Shown here one piece after another: positions 14,947 through 21,834 of a DNA stretch of 38,079 bases. Under the pieces are notes generated by a model, which was not told where the DNA came from, ran no database searches, and saw only the letters and a program-made list of their open reading frames with translations. This DNA comes from Nitrospirota bacterium (lineage in GTDB: Bacteria > Nitrospirota > Thermodesulfovibrionia > Thermodesulfovibrionales > JdFR-85), in the NCBI GenBank assembly GCA_035873375.1, contig JAYWMQ010000019.1:1-38079 (forward strand), in the 5' to 3' direction. Both the position numbers and the translations under genes were made by a program. Position 1 is the first letter of the stretch. Each line of letters starts with the position of its first letter.

Positions 14947-15642
14947 TCAACTCTCCTTGATCCGTGACAGCGCATCAAGCATGGCTTTTTTGCGTAATGT
15001 GAAAAGCTCCCTAATCCCGAGTATCCCCTGCAGGTGCTCTATTACTTTAGTTATAGCGATATAGTCTTCGTTACCGGCAAGGGGTTTCTTGTCTCCTGTG
15101 ATGACGTCAAATAGATGTTGTGCTTCTTCAAGCGCTTTCGCATCTTCTCGGTTCGATGGCACCTCCCCACCGACAGGAGATAACATTCCGATATCAAATA
15201 ACGCATGTTCGAAAAGCTCTAGGTTCTTATACACATCGGGCGATATCCATGTGACATACTTGATGCGCAGGACTTTCAGCCCCAATGCTATCCCCGCCGC
15301 ATCTGGTGTAGGACCTTGGGACATAAGTTTTGCGAAACCTTCCGTCATTTGAGTCATATAGGCTTCGCAGAACTCAACGTGTTTGTCAAAGGTAAGGTTT
15401 GCCATATGGGAAGTAACGCCTAAGCTGTAATCCTGCTGTTGCTGCTGCAGCATTTGTACTCGCTCATATGCAACATGATCGCGGAATATCTGGACGATTA
15501 CCCCAGACAAAGCGCCAACAGCCGGAATGCTGAGTAGTCCCTTGAAGAATTCCGACAGGTTCAATGAAATCGATAGGATCGCAGACGCGACCACAACGGT
15601 CCCAAGAACAAGATAGATATTCCATGTCAGTTTTAGCTTCAC
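14947..15642 (-). CDS. 2-TM membrane protein with helical cytoplasmic domain, unknown function
   Basis: A 231-residue protein with two N-terminal membrane segments (about residues 7-28 and 36-53) and a helical cytoplasmic region rich in glutamine near the membrane (MLQQQQQDYSL). Aromatic and acidic residues recur (FDKHVEFCEAYMTQM, KYVTWISPDVYKNLELFEHALFD). No family is recognised. It is the cassette-position gene nearest the integrase remnant, the place where the newest cassette would normally insert and be best expressed. GC is higher than in the Thoeris cassette. Two-TM proteins with a cytosolic sensor are common among defence genes, but that is context, not proof. Confidence 0.55.
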   Translation of the reverse strand: MKLKLTWNIYLVLGTVVVASAILSISLNLSEFFKGLLSIPAVGALSGVIVQIFRDHVAYERVQMLQQQQQDYSLGVTSHMANLTFDKHVEFCEAYMTQMTEGFAKLMSQGPTPDAAGIALGLKVLRIKYVTWISPDVYKNLELFEHALFDIGMLSPVGGEVPSNREDAKALEEAQHLFDVITGDKKPLAGNEDYIAITKVIEHLQGILGIRELFTLRKKAMLDALSRIKES

Positions 15643-15649
15643 TTAATTC

Positions 15650-15878
15650 GCTCCGCATTCGGGCGTGCGCAGCACGCACGAACAATTAATATACGAACTA
15701 CTTGTTTCTCCCCAAATTTCCTTACACTATAGCACACTTTAGAATCATGTGCAACTCTAATTGATTATTTTAATTGATTATTTCATAAAAAAATAAATAT
15801 TGTTTTTCGTGTTTAGTCTATAATATCAGCAATTACGTAATACGTATAATATTGGATAATTGCAAGGAAGGGTGTAAA
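15650..15878. promoter_or_regulatory. Intergenic control region between cassette array and integrase remnant
   Basis: This gap is where attI and the divergent cassette and integrase promoters would lie. Seen: a GCGTGC-GCA-GCACGC hairpin near 15664-15678, a TATAAT-like box in GTCTATAAT near 15816-15824, and an inverted repeat GCAATTA (15829-15835) and TAATTGC (15857-15863) just before the integrase start. An attI core with GTTRRRY could not be assigned. Confidence 0.35.
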
Positions 15879-15985
15879 ATGTCAACAAAGGCATTGCCTG
15901 AATTTCAGGAATTTCTAAGAGCACGAAAGATTATCCCTGACAGGAAAGTACCTTTTTATGCTCATTGGGTGAGCAGATTCATAGT
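15879..15985 (+). pseudogene. Integron-type tyrosine recombinase (intI), N-terminal fragment
   Basis: From ATG 15879 (GGAAGGGTG upstream) about 36 residues, ALPEFQEFLRARKIIP then RKVPFYAHWVSRFI, match the N-terminal SAM-like start of integron integrases and their XerC relatives (pattern F..FL....IP..K.PFY..WV.RF). Similarity ends after RFI; the frame runs on to 16058 with unrelated sequence and a stop. Catalytic R-H-R-Y residues are all absent. It is encoded on the strand opposite to the cassettes and placed at the head of the array, exactly where intI belongs. Only about a tenth of the gene remains. Confidence 0.6.
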
Positions 15986-16091
15986 TGTAGTCTATGAACA
16001 CACCTTCCCTTACCTCATCGCTTTCGGCTATATCTTCTTTCCTGAGAATCAGACTTAAGGTATCAATATCTGAATCGTATACAACTTTCAT
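15975..16091 (-). pseudogene. DUF2283 family protein, N-terminal fragment
   Basis: On the minus strand from ATG 16091 (AGAGGAG six bases upstream) the product begins MKVVYDSDIDTLSLILRK, then EDIAESDEVREGVFIDYNYE, matching the first two thirds of the small DUF2283 proteins (pattern KIxYDxxxDxLyI...E...GVxxDYd). The usual ending VVGIEIL is missing: the reading frame runs into the integrase fragment and stops at 15915. The two fragments meet tail to tail near 15975-15985, which marks a deletion junction. No gene is seen from 16092 to 16302. Confidence 0.6.
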
Positions 16092-16302
16092 GCAAACTCC
16101 TCTTTATCCAGCAGTTGCTTGTTTAAATACTACTTGCTTCTAGGCAATAAATTCAATAGAGCCAAGAAAAGAACTAAAGACGACATTTGCCGCAGATTTC
16201 GCAGATGGAAAAAAGAATCAAGGGGGCAGGATTGTGGGTTCAGAGATGGACGAGGATTATATACGGTTTGTTTTTTCCATTATAGAGCCACTATCCCTGT
16301 TC

Positions 16303-17868
16303 TCAAACACTGCTGAATGTACTTTGCCGGGCTGGCATAATCGAGTATTTATGATATCTGAGGTTTTCCCCGGAGCCCCTTCCGTAGTAATGCCATTTAG
16401 GGAAGTTGAAGTCTGACGTGATGGATTTTGGTTGCAGCAGGACTACCTTCAGGAATGCCTCCAGATCGGGTACATTATAAACATTAACCTCGAATCCCCA
16501 CTCATCCATTTGCCCCAACAGTTGCTGCAGATGCGGGGTCTTCCAACTGAGTGAAAAGCGGTTTATGCCCCAGCTACTGAAGGTGTTGAGCAGGTCCCTG
16601 GCCTTGTCCGGGAGGCTCAGGATAAGGGGATGCATGAAATCAACGGGACACTGGATTATGGAGCCTGGAAATGTCCCGGAAAGTCTGCGGAACCCACTTT
16701 CCATGTGCACTTCCACATTTCCATTGAACCATAGCCGTGAGTCATCAAATCTGTATTCCTTCAGTACTTCTATAGTCCTTTCAATCAGGATGCCGTTTTC
16801 CTTCAGGTCAAGCTTTATGGATTTTCCATCTGCTTTTTTCATATGCTCAAGAACCTCTTCAACAAAAAGGCAGTTCTCGTTTTCTCCTGAGGGGTGTGTT
16901 TCCAATGAATCATGCCGCAGTATTATACTGTCTCTGCGTGAATCGAGCCTCAGGTCACACTCACACCATTGAATGTTTGATGCAATGAACTGGCGCAGGT
17001 TTGCCCTGTCATTTACACCGTGCCATACAAACTGAACGTGACGCGGAAGCAGATGTTCATCGATTAACTCTGTAATGTCATATGCCTTGCCACTGACTGT
17101 GACAGCCGGTAACTGCACACGTTTTGACTCAAAAATCGTATCAGCATGAAGGAGGAGTATCTCCCTGTTTGTATCAACTTCAGAAACCGACCTTAAATTA
17201 AGGGGTTCATTATCAACAAAGGCAAATATGCGGTATCCCGCCTCATGTAAGTGGATAACCCCTGCTGCTTTTGAATCCCTGATATTCGTCTCCCAGTCGA
17301 GTGGGTTCATATCAAGCAGTTCATTGGTAAAGACGGCCTTGTATTGCCTGCCCAGCTCATTGAGAGTGGCGAGGGTTTCTCTCCTGATGGATTCCGGCCT
17401 TCCGGTGTTAAGGCCGACATATGTATTTGGCTGTATCTGGAACCACCGGATTACCTCCATGGCGCCTTGGAATGGACGGTGAGATTCTGTCATGGCTGCA
17501 CGGGTCCAGCGTTCCTTGAGGTACCAGTTATGGATATGCTCTATTTGCTGATCGGGTATCTCTAATCGGGTCAGCAGGGTTTTGACCTGATTTTCATGAA
17601 CCGTGATGTCGGAAATGTTCAGTCTTTCAAAATAAGAGGTGTTGTTCTTTTTATCAAAAAGCCTCAGGACGTAGAGGATCATGTATCTCATGTCAAGGAT
17701 CGTTCCGTCAATATCAAAGAGGATTATCAGCTTGTCGTCCGGGTATAGATTCCTCATTTTCTCATAATGAGAGGCGAGTTTTTTCAACCAGCTCGCTGTA
17801 TCTTTTTTTACAAGTGCAGACTCCGGGTTTATCGGGATTGAATTATCCTTTATGGCTGGTGTTATCAT
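16303..17868 (-). CDS. HAD phosphatase fused to menorin/GDPD-like TIM-barrel phosphodiesterase
   Basis: A 521-residue two-domain cytoplasmic protein. Residues about 45-270 are HAD-like: FDIDGTILD with D52 and D54, GLNTGRPES, and FAFVDNEP near the end. Residues about 278-500 resemble the FAM151/menorin branch of the GDPD/PLC-like phosphodiesterases: WHGVNDRANLRQF, WCECDLRLDS, ILRHD, SIKLDLK, LWFNGNV and RFSLSWKT in order. A nuclease or peptidase is unlikely. Both domains suggest stepwise release of phosphate from a phosphodiester, such as a glycerophospho-compound. The Pho-type promoter on its strand puts the start codon at the predicted transcription start. It is divergent from the small Cys/GH1 operon. 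The fusion is not one I know. Confidence 0.6.
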   Translation of the reverse strand: MITPAIKDNSIPINPESALVKKDTASWLKKLASHYEKMRNLYPDDKLIILFDIDGTILDMRYMILYVLRLFDKKNNTSYFERLNISDITVHENQVKTLLTRLEIPDQQIEHIHNWYLKERWTRAAMTESHRPFQGAMEVIRWFQIQPNTYVGLNTGRPESIRRETLATLNELGRQYKAVFTNELLDMNPLDWETNIRDSKAAGVIHLHEAGYRIFAFVDNEPLNLRSVSEVDTNREILLLHADTIFESKRVQLPAVTVSGKAYDITELIDEHLLPRHVQFVWHGVNDRANLRQFIASNIQWCECDLRLDSRRDSIILRHDSLETHPSGENENCLFVEEVLEHMKKADGKSIKLDLKENGILIERTIEVLKEYRFDDSRLWFNGNVEVHMESGFRRLSGTFPGSIIQCPVDFMHPLILSLPDKARDLLNTFSSWGINRFSLSWKTPHLQQLLGQMDEWGFEVNVYNVPDLEAFLKVVLLQPKSITSDFNFPKWHYYGRGSGENLRYHKYSIMPARQSTFSSV

Positions 17869-17874
17869 GCCTTT

Positions 17875-17918
17875 ATTATAAGAGATGCCTGTTACACGTT
17901 TATTACGTTTTTGTTAAG
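17875..17918 (-). promoter_or_regulatory. Pho-box promoter P1 (three 11-bp repeats)
   Basis: Minus strand repeats CTTAACAAAAA, CGTAATAAACG and TGTAACAGGCA are adjacent. They end 5 bp before TATAAT (17880-17875), whose last base is 7 nt before the A of the ATG at 17868. The boxes replace the -35, as expected for PhoB-activated promoters, and the message should be leaderless. Confidence 0.75.
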
Positions 17919-17946
17919 TTTTTGCATGACTGTGTTTGTACTGATA

Positions 17947-17990
17947 ATTAACCTCTCCTTAACACCTCTGTAACATTATGCTGTTATGAT
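17947..17990 (+). promoter_or_regulatory. Pho-box promoter P2 (three 11-bp repeats)
   Basis: ATTAACCTCTC, CTTAACACCTC and TGTAACATTAT follow one another and end 5 bp before TATGAT (17985-17990). It is back to back with P1 and drives the small Cys protein and GH1 genes. Confidence 0.75.
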
Positions 17991-18051
17991 ATTTTCCATC
18001 AACAAGAATCCCGGCAAAAAAATTCCAGGTTATGAAAAAAAGGAGGAGGGT

Positions 18052-18219
18052 ATGTGTCTACATATGGAAATGAAGGACAGGACGTGCAGGGTTGCAGGCA
18101 TAGAGGTGGAATCAATTGATTGCGCTGATATAAAGTTATGTACAGGCAAAAGTTATGAGGTCTGTCCGGTTTACTTTGTGGGTTTCTTTCTCCAGAACCG
18201 GTTGGTCCTCCGGACATAA
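18052..18219 (+). CDS. Small Cys-rich protein (C-x7-C-P-V-Y module), Pho-controlled
   Basis: A 55-residue protein starting at an ATG 5 nt after AGGAGGAGG. Cysteines lie at C2, C12, C24, C30 and C38 (DRTCRVAGI, IDCADIKLCTG, YEVCPVYFVGFF). The end module C-x7-C-P-V-Y recurs in the small proteins at 21537 and 32193. It has no signal peptide, although the C-terminal VYFVGFFLQ is hydrophobic. A metal or Fe-S site is suggested by spacing only. It is the first gene after Pho promoter P2 and 46 bp ahead of the GH1 gene. Function unknown. Confidence 0.6.
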   Translation: MCLHMEMKDRTCRVAGIEVESIDCADIKLCTGKSYEVCPVYFVGFFLQNRLVLRT

Positions 18220-18265
18220 CAGTGCACTATTACAATAACAGGAAGATGCTGCTGGGCTTTTATAA

Positions 18266-19525
18266 GTGACACCAGGGGAGAGGGCCAGGGGCTTTCCGTC
18301 TGATTTTCTCTGGGGTATTGCAACATCAGCCTTTCAGCTCGAAGGTTCCCTCAATGCTGACTGGGCTTCATGGGACAAGACCTTGAATGAAAAGCCTGAT
18401 GTAACAAACCATTATGACCTCTATAAGGAAGACCTGCGTTTACTCAAGGATCTGGGTGTAAATTCGTACCGTTTCTCCCTGGAATGGAGCAGGATACAGC
18501 CTGAAGAAAATGTATGGGACTATGATGCTATAGCTCATTATCAGGAGATAATCGATATTCTGCTCAAAAACAATATTGAGCCAATGATTACAATCCATCA
18601 CTTTACTCACCCCCTCTGGTTTATCAAAAAGGCATGGCATGACGATGCATCCATTGAAAAATTCCTGATCTATACAAAAAAGATAGTTTCAATATTGAAG
18701 GGTGTAAGATACTGGATAACATTTAATGAACCATATGTGCTCATCCTTGGCGGGTATCTTGAGGGATGTATGCCTCCCGGCATCAGGGATGTCTCCCTGG
18801 CAGTAAAGGCATTGGAGAATATACTTGTATGCCACGGGAAGGCTTACGACGTTATACATTCGCATATCCCTGATGCAATGGTGAGTGTTGCCCATAACAT
18901 GGCGGCCTTTGCCCCCTGGCACAGATGGAATCCGGCAGACAAACTCATTTCAAGGATAGCCAGGCACTTTTACAATAACTCCCTGCTGGATGCCTTCAGT
19001 ACAGGCACACTGAGGCTGCAGTTTCCATTTAAAAAGGCCATGGAGATTCCTGTTCCGATAAAGGATAAAATCGATTTTTTCGGCGTGAATTATTATACGC
19101 GGATGCATCTCAGGTTTAACCCGTTTAAAAAGATGGGGATTGAGCTGAGGCACCGGGATATCGAGGGCTACGGGCTTACGGATATGGGATGGGAAATACA
19201 TCCGCAGGGCCTTGAAAGGGTACTGAAACGTGCGTCAAGACTGAACGTTCCCCTGATAATAACAGAGAACGGTATTGCCACCCGTGACGACCAGAAGAAG
19301 ATAAGGTTTATGAAGAAGCATATAGATGTCATAGAGAGGTGTCTGAAACAGGGAATTGACATCAGGGGTTATTTCTACTGGTCCCTGATCGACAACTACG
19401 AATGGCTCCAGGGACTTGATGCATGTTTTGGCCTTTACAGGGTCAATTTTGATACCCTCGAGCGCAAGTCTACCAATGCTGCAGCATACTATTCCTACCT
19501 CATCAAAAGCAGGTCCTCCTTTTAA
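18266..19525 (+). CDS. Family 1 glycoside hydrolase (beta-glycosidase type)
   Basis: A 419-residue GH1 TIM barrel: FPSDFLWGIATSAFQLEGS near the start, RFSLEWSRI, the acid/base glutamate E155 in TFNEP, and the nucleophile E334 in ITENG, then YFYWSLIDNYEW. No signal peptide, so it acts in the cytoplasm or on the inner membrane face. Most GH1 enzymes cleave beta-glucosides or galactosides; some, like plant SFR2, transfer sugars between galactolipids. The start is a GTG at 18266 that overlaps the stop of a short upstream frame as GTGA; no ribosome site stands out, so the N-terminus is uncertain. It belongs to the P2 operon, and its last codons overlap the P3 Pho boxes. In a phosphate-starvation island a role in glycolipid or envelope glycan turnover is more likely than sugar feeding. 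Confidence 0.85.
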   Translation: MTPGERARGFPSDFLWGIATSAFQLEGSLNADWASWDKTLNEKPDVTNHYDLYKEDLRLLKDLGVNSYRFSLEWSRIQPEENVWDYDAIAHYQEIIDILLKNNIEPMITIHHFTHPLWFIKKAWHDDASIEKFLIYTKKIVSILKGVRYWITFNEPYVLILGGYLEGCMPPGIRDVSLAVKALENILVCHGKAYDVIHSHIPDAMVSVAHNMAAFAPWHRWNPADKLISRIARHFYNNSLLDAFSTGTLRLQFPFKKAMEIPVPIKDKIDFFGVNYYTRMHLRFNPFKKMGIELRHRDIEGYGLTDMGWEIHPQGLERVLKRASRLNVPLIITENGIATRDDQKKIRFMKKHIDVIERCLKQGIDIRGYFYWSLIDNYEWLQGLDACFGLYRVNFDTLERKSTNAAAYYSYLIKSRSSF

Positions 19526-19575
19526 CTTAAAGGTAACCTTTGCTTAATGCCCCTGTAATGACAGAGACGTATAAT
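19521..19575 (+). promoter_or_regulatory. Pho-box promoter P3 (four 11-bp repeats)
   Basis: TTTAACTTAAA, GGTAACCTTTG, CTTAATGCCCC and TGTAATGACAG, ending 5 bp before TATAAT (19570-19575). The start codon at 19585 is 9 nt after the -10, giving a leader of about 3 nt. The first repeat overlaps the end of the GH1 gene. Confidence 0.8.
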
Positions 19576-19584
19576 TGAAATACG

Positions 19585-20274
19585 ATGTTGTTGTGTGATT
19601 TCCATATTCACACCAGGTACTCCGACGGCTCAGTGGACCTCAGAAGAACGGTTGACCTTTTTGGGCAGGCGGGCTTTGATGTAATTGCCATAACAGACCA
19701 TGTGGTAAATGGAGACAACACCTTTGGAAGGCTCGCTCACAAATTCAAGTTCTCTGTCAGGGAAGATAACTTTGAGGAGTATATGAGCAGGATCCGGCAG
19801 GAGGCGGCACGGGCCTGGGATAAATACGGGCTGCTCATAATTCCGGGAGTCGAGATAAGCAAGAACCACCTGTCTGCAGACAAATCCGCGCATTTCCTCC
19901 TTCTCGATATAAAGGAATTTATCCCTGCCTGCTGGGACTACGAAAGGATATTCTTTGAGGCAAAAGACCAGGAGGCACTGATAATAGCATGTCATCCGCA
20001 CCACATGTCTGATCTGTCAAGGGACACCCTGTTTCTCTGGAACAACAGGGAACGCTACGCCAAATATATTGATGCGTGGGAGATAGCCAACAGGGATGAT
20101 GTCTTTAATGTAATAAGCCTCAAAAAATACCCCTATATTGCAAACAGTGATTTCCATAAGGTACGGCACCTGTATTCATGGAAAACGCTTTTGAACTGTG
20201 AAAAAAAGATTGCATCAATAAAGCAATGTATACGGCATAACAAAGGGGTTGCAATAACTCTTTTTAGACGCTAA
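19585..20274 (+). CDS. PHP-domain metal-dependent phosphoesterase
   Basis: A 229-residue PHP protein: DFHIHTRYSDG (metal ligands H7, H9 and D14 region), AITDH, IPGVEIS, CHPHH and ANSDFH, all motifs of the trinuclear-metal PHP phosphoesterases, in the usual order and length. Relatives hydrolyse small phosphate esters or nucleotides; the substrate is open. The message is predicted leaderless from Pho promoter P3. It is followed 12 nt later by a GT21 glycosyltransferase in the same operon. By position it could release diacylglycerol or a sugar from a phosphate ester for that enzyme, a job done in other bacteria by the unrelated PlcP; this is inference. Confidence 0.8.
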   Translation: MLLCDFHIHTRYSDGSVDLRRTVDLFGQAGFDVIAITDHVVNGDNTFGRLAHKFKFSVREDNFEEYMSRIRQEAARAWDKYGLLIIPGVEISKNHLSADKSAHFLLLDIKEFIPACWDYERIFFEAKDQEALIIACHPHHMSDLSRDTLFLWNNRERYAKYIDAWEIANRDDVFNVISLKKYPYIANSDFHKVRHLYSWKTLLNCEKKIASIKQCIRHNKGVAITLFRR

Positions 20275-20286
20275 GGGAGGAAAGAT

Positions 20287-21498
20287 ATGGAGATATTCTG
20301 GTTTTTTGCTGGTTTTACGATCCTTGGACTCATTGGTTACGGGTTTCAGATAATAGCGGTCCGTTCGCAGATTTCATCCCATAACGCTGCAGAAGGTCAA
20401 GCCTCTTCCCGTTCACCTTCTTATTTACCCCCTATCTCAGTCCTTAAACCCCTGAAAGGGATAGATGACAATCTGTTTGATAATCTCGAAAGCTTCTGTA
20501 TGCAGGATTATCCGGAATTTGAAATTATATTTTCACTTCAGGACCACAACGACCTGGCATATAAAGTAGCCCGCAAGATAAAAGAGAAGTATCCGGGCAA
20601 GGACATCTCTATCATAGTCGAAAGGTGTGATGACGGATTGAACCCGAAGGTTAATAACCTCATACCTGCCTGCAAGGCTTCAAAATACGGCTACATACTC
20701 GTAAGTGACAGCAATGTGCTGGTTGACGGAGACTACCTGAAGGAGATAGTCAAGCATATGCAGGACCCGGGGGTTGGTCTCGTAAGCAACATGATAAGAG
20801 GGGTGGGCGGACGCACATCCGGCTCAATATTTGAGAACCTTCATCTAAACTCCTTTGTCCTCGGAAGTGTATGTTTTCTTGACAGGTTTTTGAAGATGCC
20901 ATGTGTTGTAGGAAAGTCGATGCTGATGCGCAAGAGCGACCTTGAAGCCATCGGAGGTTTTAAGGCTGTAAAGGACGTGCTTGCCGAGGATTATATCATC
21001 GGGAGAAAGATGAAGGAAGCGGGCAGAAGGGTGGTGCTGTCAAACTACATGATAAATACTGTGAACAAACATTGGGGGATGAAGAATTTTCTTAACAGGC
21101 ATACAAGGTGGGGAAAGCTCAGGTGGAAGATTGGAGGCATACAATATGTATCCGAACTGATCACCAATGCCGTATTCATGTCTTTTATCCCGATACTCCT
21201 CTATAAACCTTCCCGGATAACCATAGCGTTTGCCCTCTTCACGAGCCTCCTCAAGATTATGGGAGACCTCTATCTTGGCAGGATTATGAAGGCAGATATA
21301 AAGTGCCCCTTTTACATGCTGTCCCCTGTTAAGGATATAGCCATAGGATGCATCTGGGTCATCCCTCTGCTTTCAAATACGGTTGTATGGAGAGGCAACA
21401 GGTACACTATCGGAAAGGCATCACTGCTGTCGCCATGTGCTGAAAACAGCAGATGGCGATACAGGATTGCAGATGTGATAAGGGCAAGATTTGCGTAA
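20287..21498 (+). CDS. GT21 (ceramide-glucosyltransferase-like) membrane glycosyltransferase
   Basis: A 403-residue inner-membrane glycosyltransferase: an N-terminal membrane anchor (residues about 2-24), a GT-A catalytic domain with ISVLKPLKGID, VSDSNVLV (D141), LAEDYIIGR (E234, D235) and RHTRW at 271-275, which is the D1,D2,D3,(Q/R)XXRW set of family GT21, and two or three C-terminal membrane segments (about 288-325 and 345-365). GT21 enzymes glycosylate ceramide, and in Agrobacterium a GT21 enzyme makes glycosyl-diacylglycerols when phosphate is scarce. GGGAGGAAAG lies before the ATG. Being under a Pho promoter, it most likely makes a phosphate-free glycolipid to replace phospholipid. A hopanoid-modifying (HpnI-type) role is the main alternative. 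Confidence 0.8.
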   Translation: MEIFWFFAGFTILGLIGYGFQIIAVRSQISSHNAAEGQASSRSPSYLPPISVLKPLKGIDDNLFDNLESFCMQDYPEFEIIFSLQDHNDLAYKVARKIKEKYPGKDISIIVERCDDGLNPKVNNLIPACKASKYGYILVSDSNVLVDGDYLKEIVKHMQDPGVGLVSNMIRGVGGRTSGSIFENLHLNSFVLGSVCFLDRFLKMPCVVGKSMLMRKSDLEAIGGFKAVKDVLAEDYIIGRKMKEAGRRVVLSNYMINTVNKHWGMKNFLNRHTRWGKLRWKIGGIQYVSELITNAVFMSFIPILLYKPSRITIAFALFTSLLKIMGDLYLGRIMKADIKCPFYMLSPVKDIAIGCIWVIPLLSNTVVWRGNRYTIGKASLLSPCAENSRWRYRIADVIRARFA

Positions 21499-21536
21499 CC
21501 GGAGGAGAAATCAAGAAAGGATTAAGGAGGGTTCAA

Positions 21537-21737
21537 ATGGAAGTCATATTGTCCGGCGGGTATTTACGTGAGGGGATAACAAGGCATAAAAATGTCTGTC
21601 CCTATAACCATGGAAGTGTCTGTGTTGCCTCTATATCCTCTTTCCTGATCGGGCATCAGAGAAAGGCGGATTGTTGCGAGACGGAAGAGTATGACAACTG
21701 CCCGATGTTTCTTTCGAAGATATTGAGAAAGGGGTGA
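21537..21737 (+). CDS. Small Cys-rich protein (CC-x7-C-P-M-F module)
   Basis: A 66-residue protein with the start 6 nt after AAGGAGG. Cysteines: KNVCPYNHGSVCVAS near the middle, then ADCCETEEYDNCPMFLSK near the end. The closing C-x7-C-P-[MV]-[FY] module is shared with the genes at 18052 and 32193. No signal peptide or membrane helix. It is the third gene of the P3 operon, 38 bp after the GT21 gene. Function unknown; the basic C-terminus (SKILRKG) and Cys pattern suggest a small metal-binding partner. The 97 bases after it hold nothing recognisable. Confidence 0.6.
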   Translation: MEVILSGGYLREGITRHKNVCPYNHGSVCVASISSFLIGHQRKADCCETEEYDNCPMFLSKILRKG

Positions 21738-21834
21738 AACTTGTGTGTCCTGAGTTGCCCGGGGGATATGTCGGATTGCTGCTGTTGAGCCTGAGCATGA
21801 TGAGTGTAAGGATTTTACTGTCAGAAGATCTGCC

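Noticed and set aside
15829-15863. Reading the inverted repeat before the integrase stub as attI or a LexA operator
   Set aside because: No GTTRRRY core is present and the repeat does not match a known LexA consensus; left as an unassigned palindrome.
16119-16416. Small plus-strand ORFs before and across the end of the HAD fusion gene
   Set aside because: No ribosome sites, no family resemblance, and they overlap the 3' end of the real minus-strand gene.
18246-18269. Short ORF ending in GTGA just before the GH1 gene
   Set aside because: The overlapping stop suggests coupling, but the frame upstream has no credible start or family, so it is mentioned only with the GH1 start choice.
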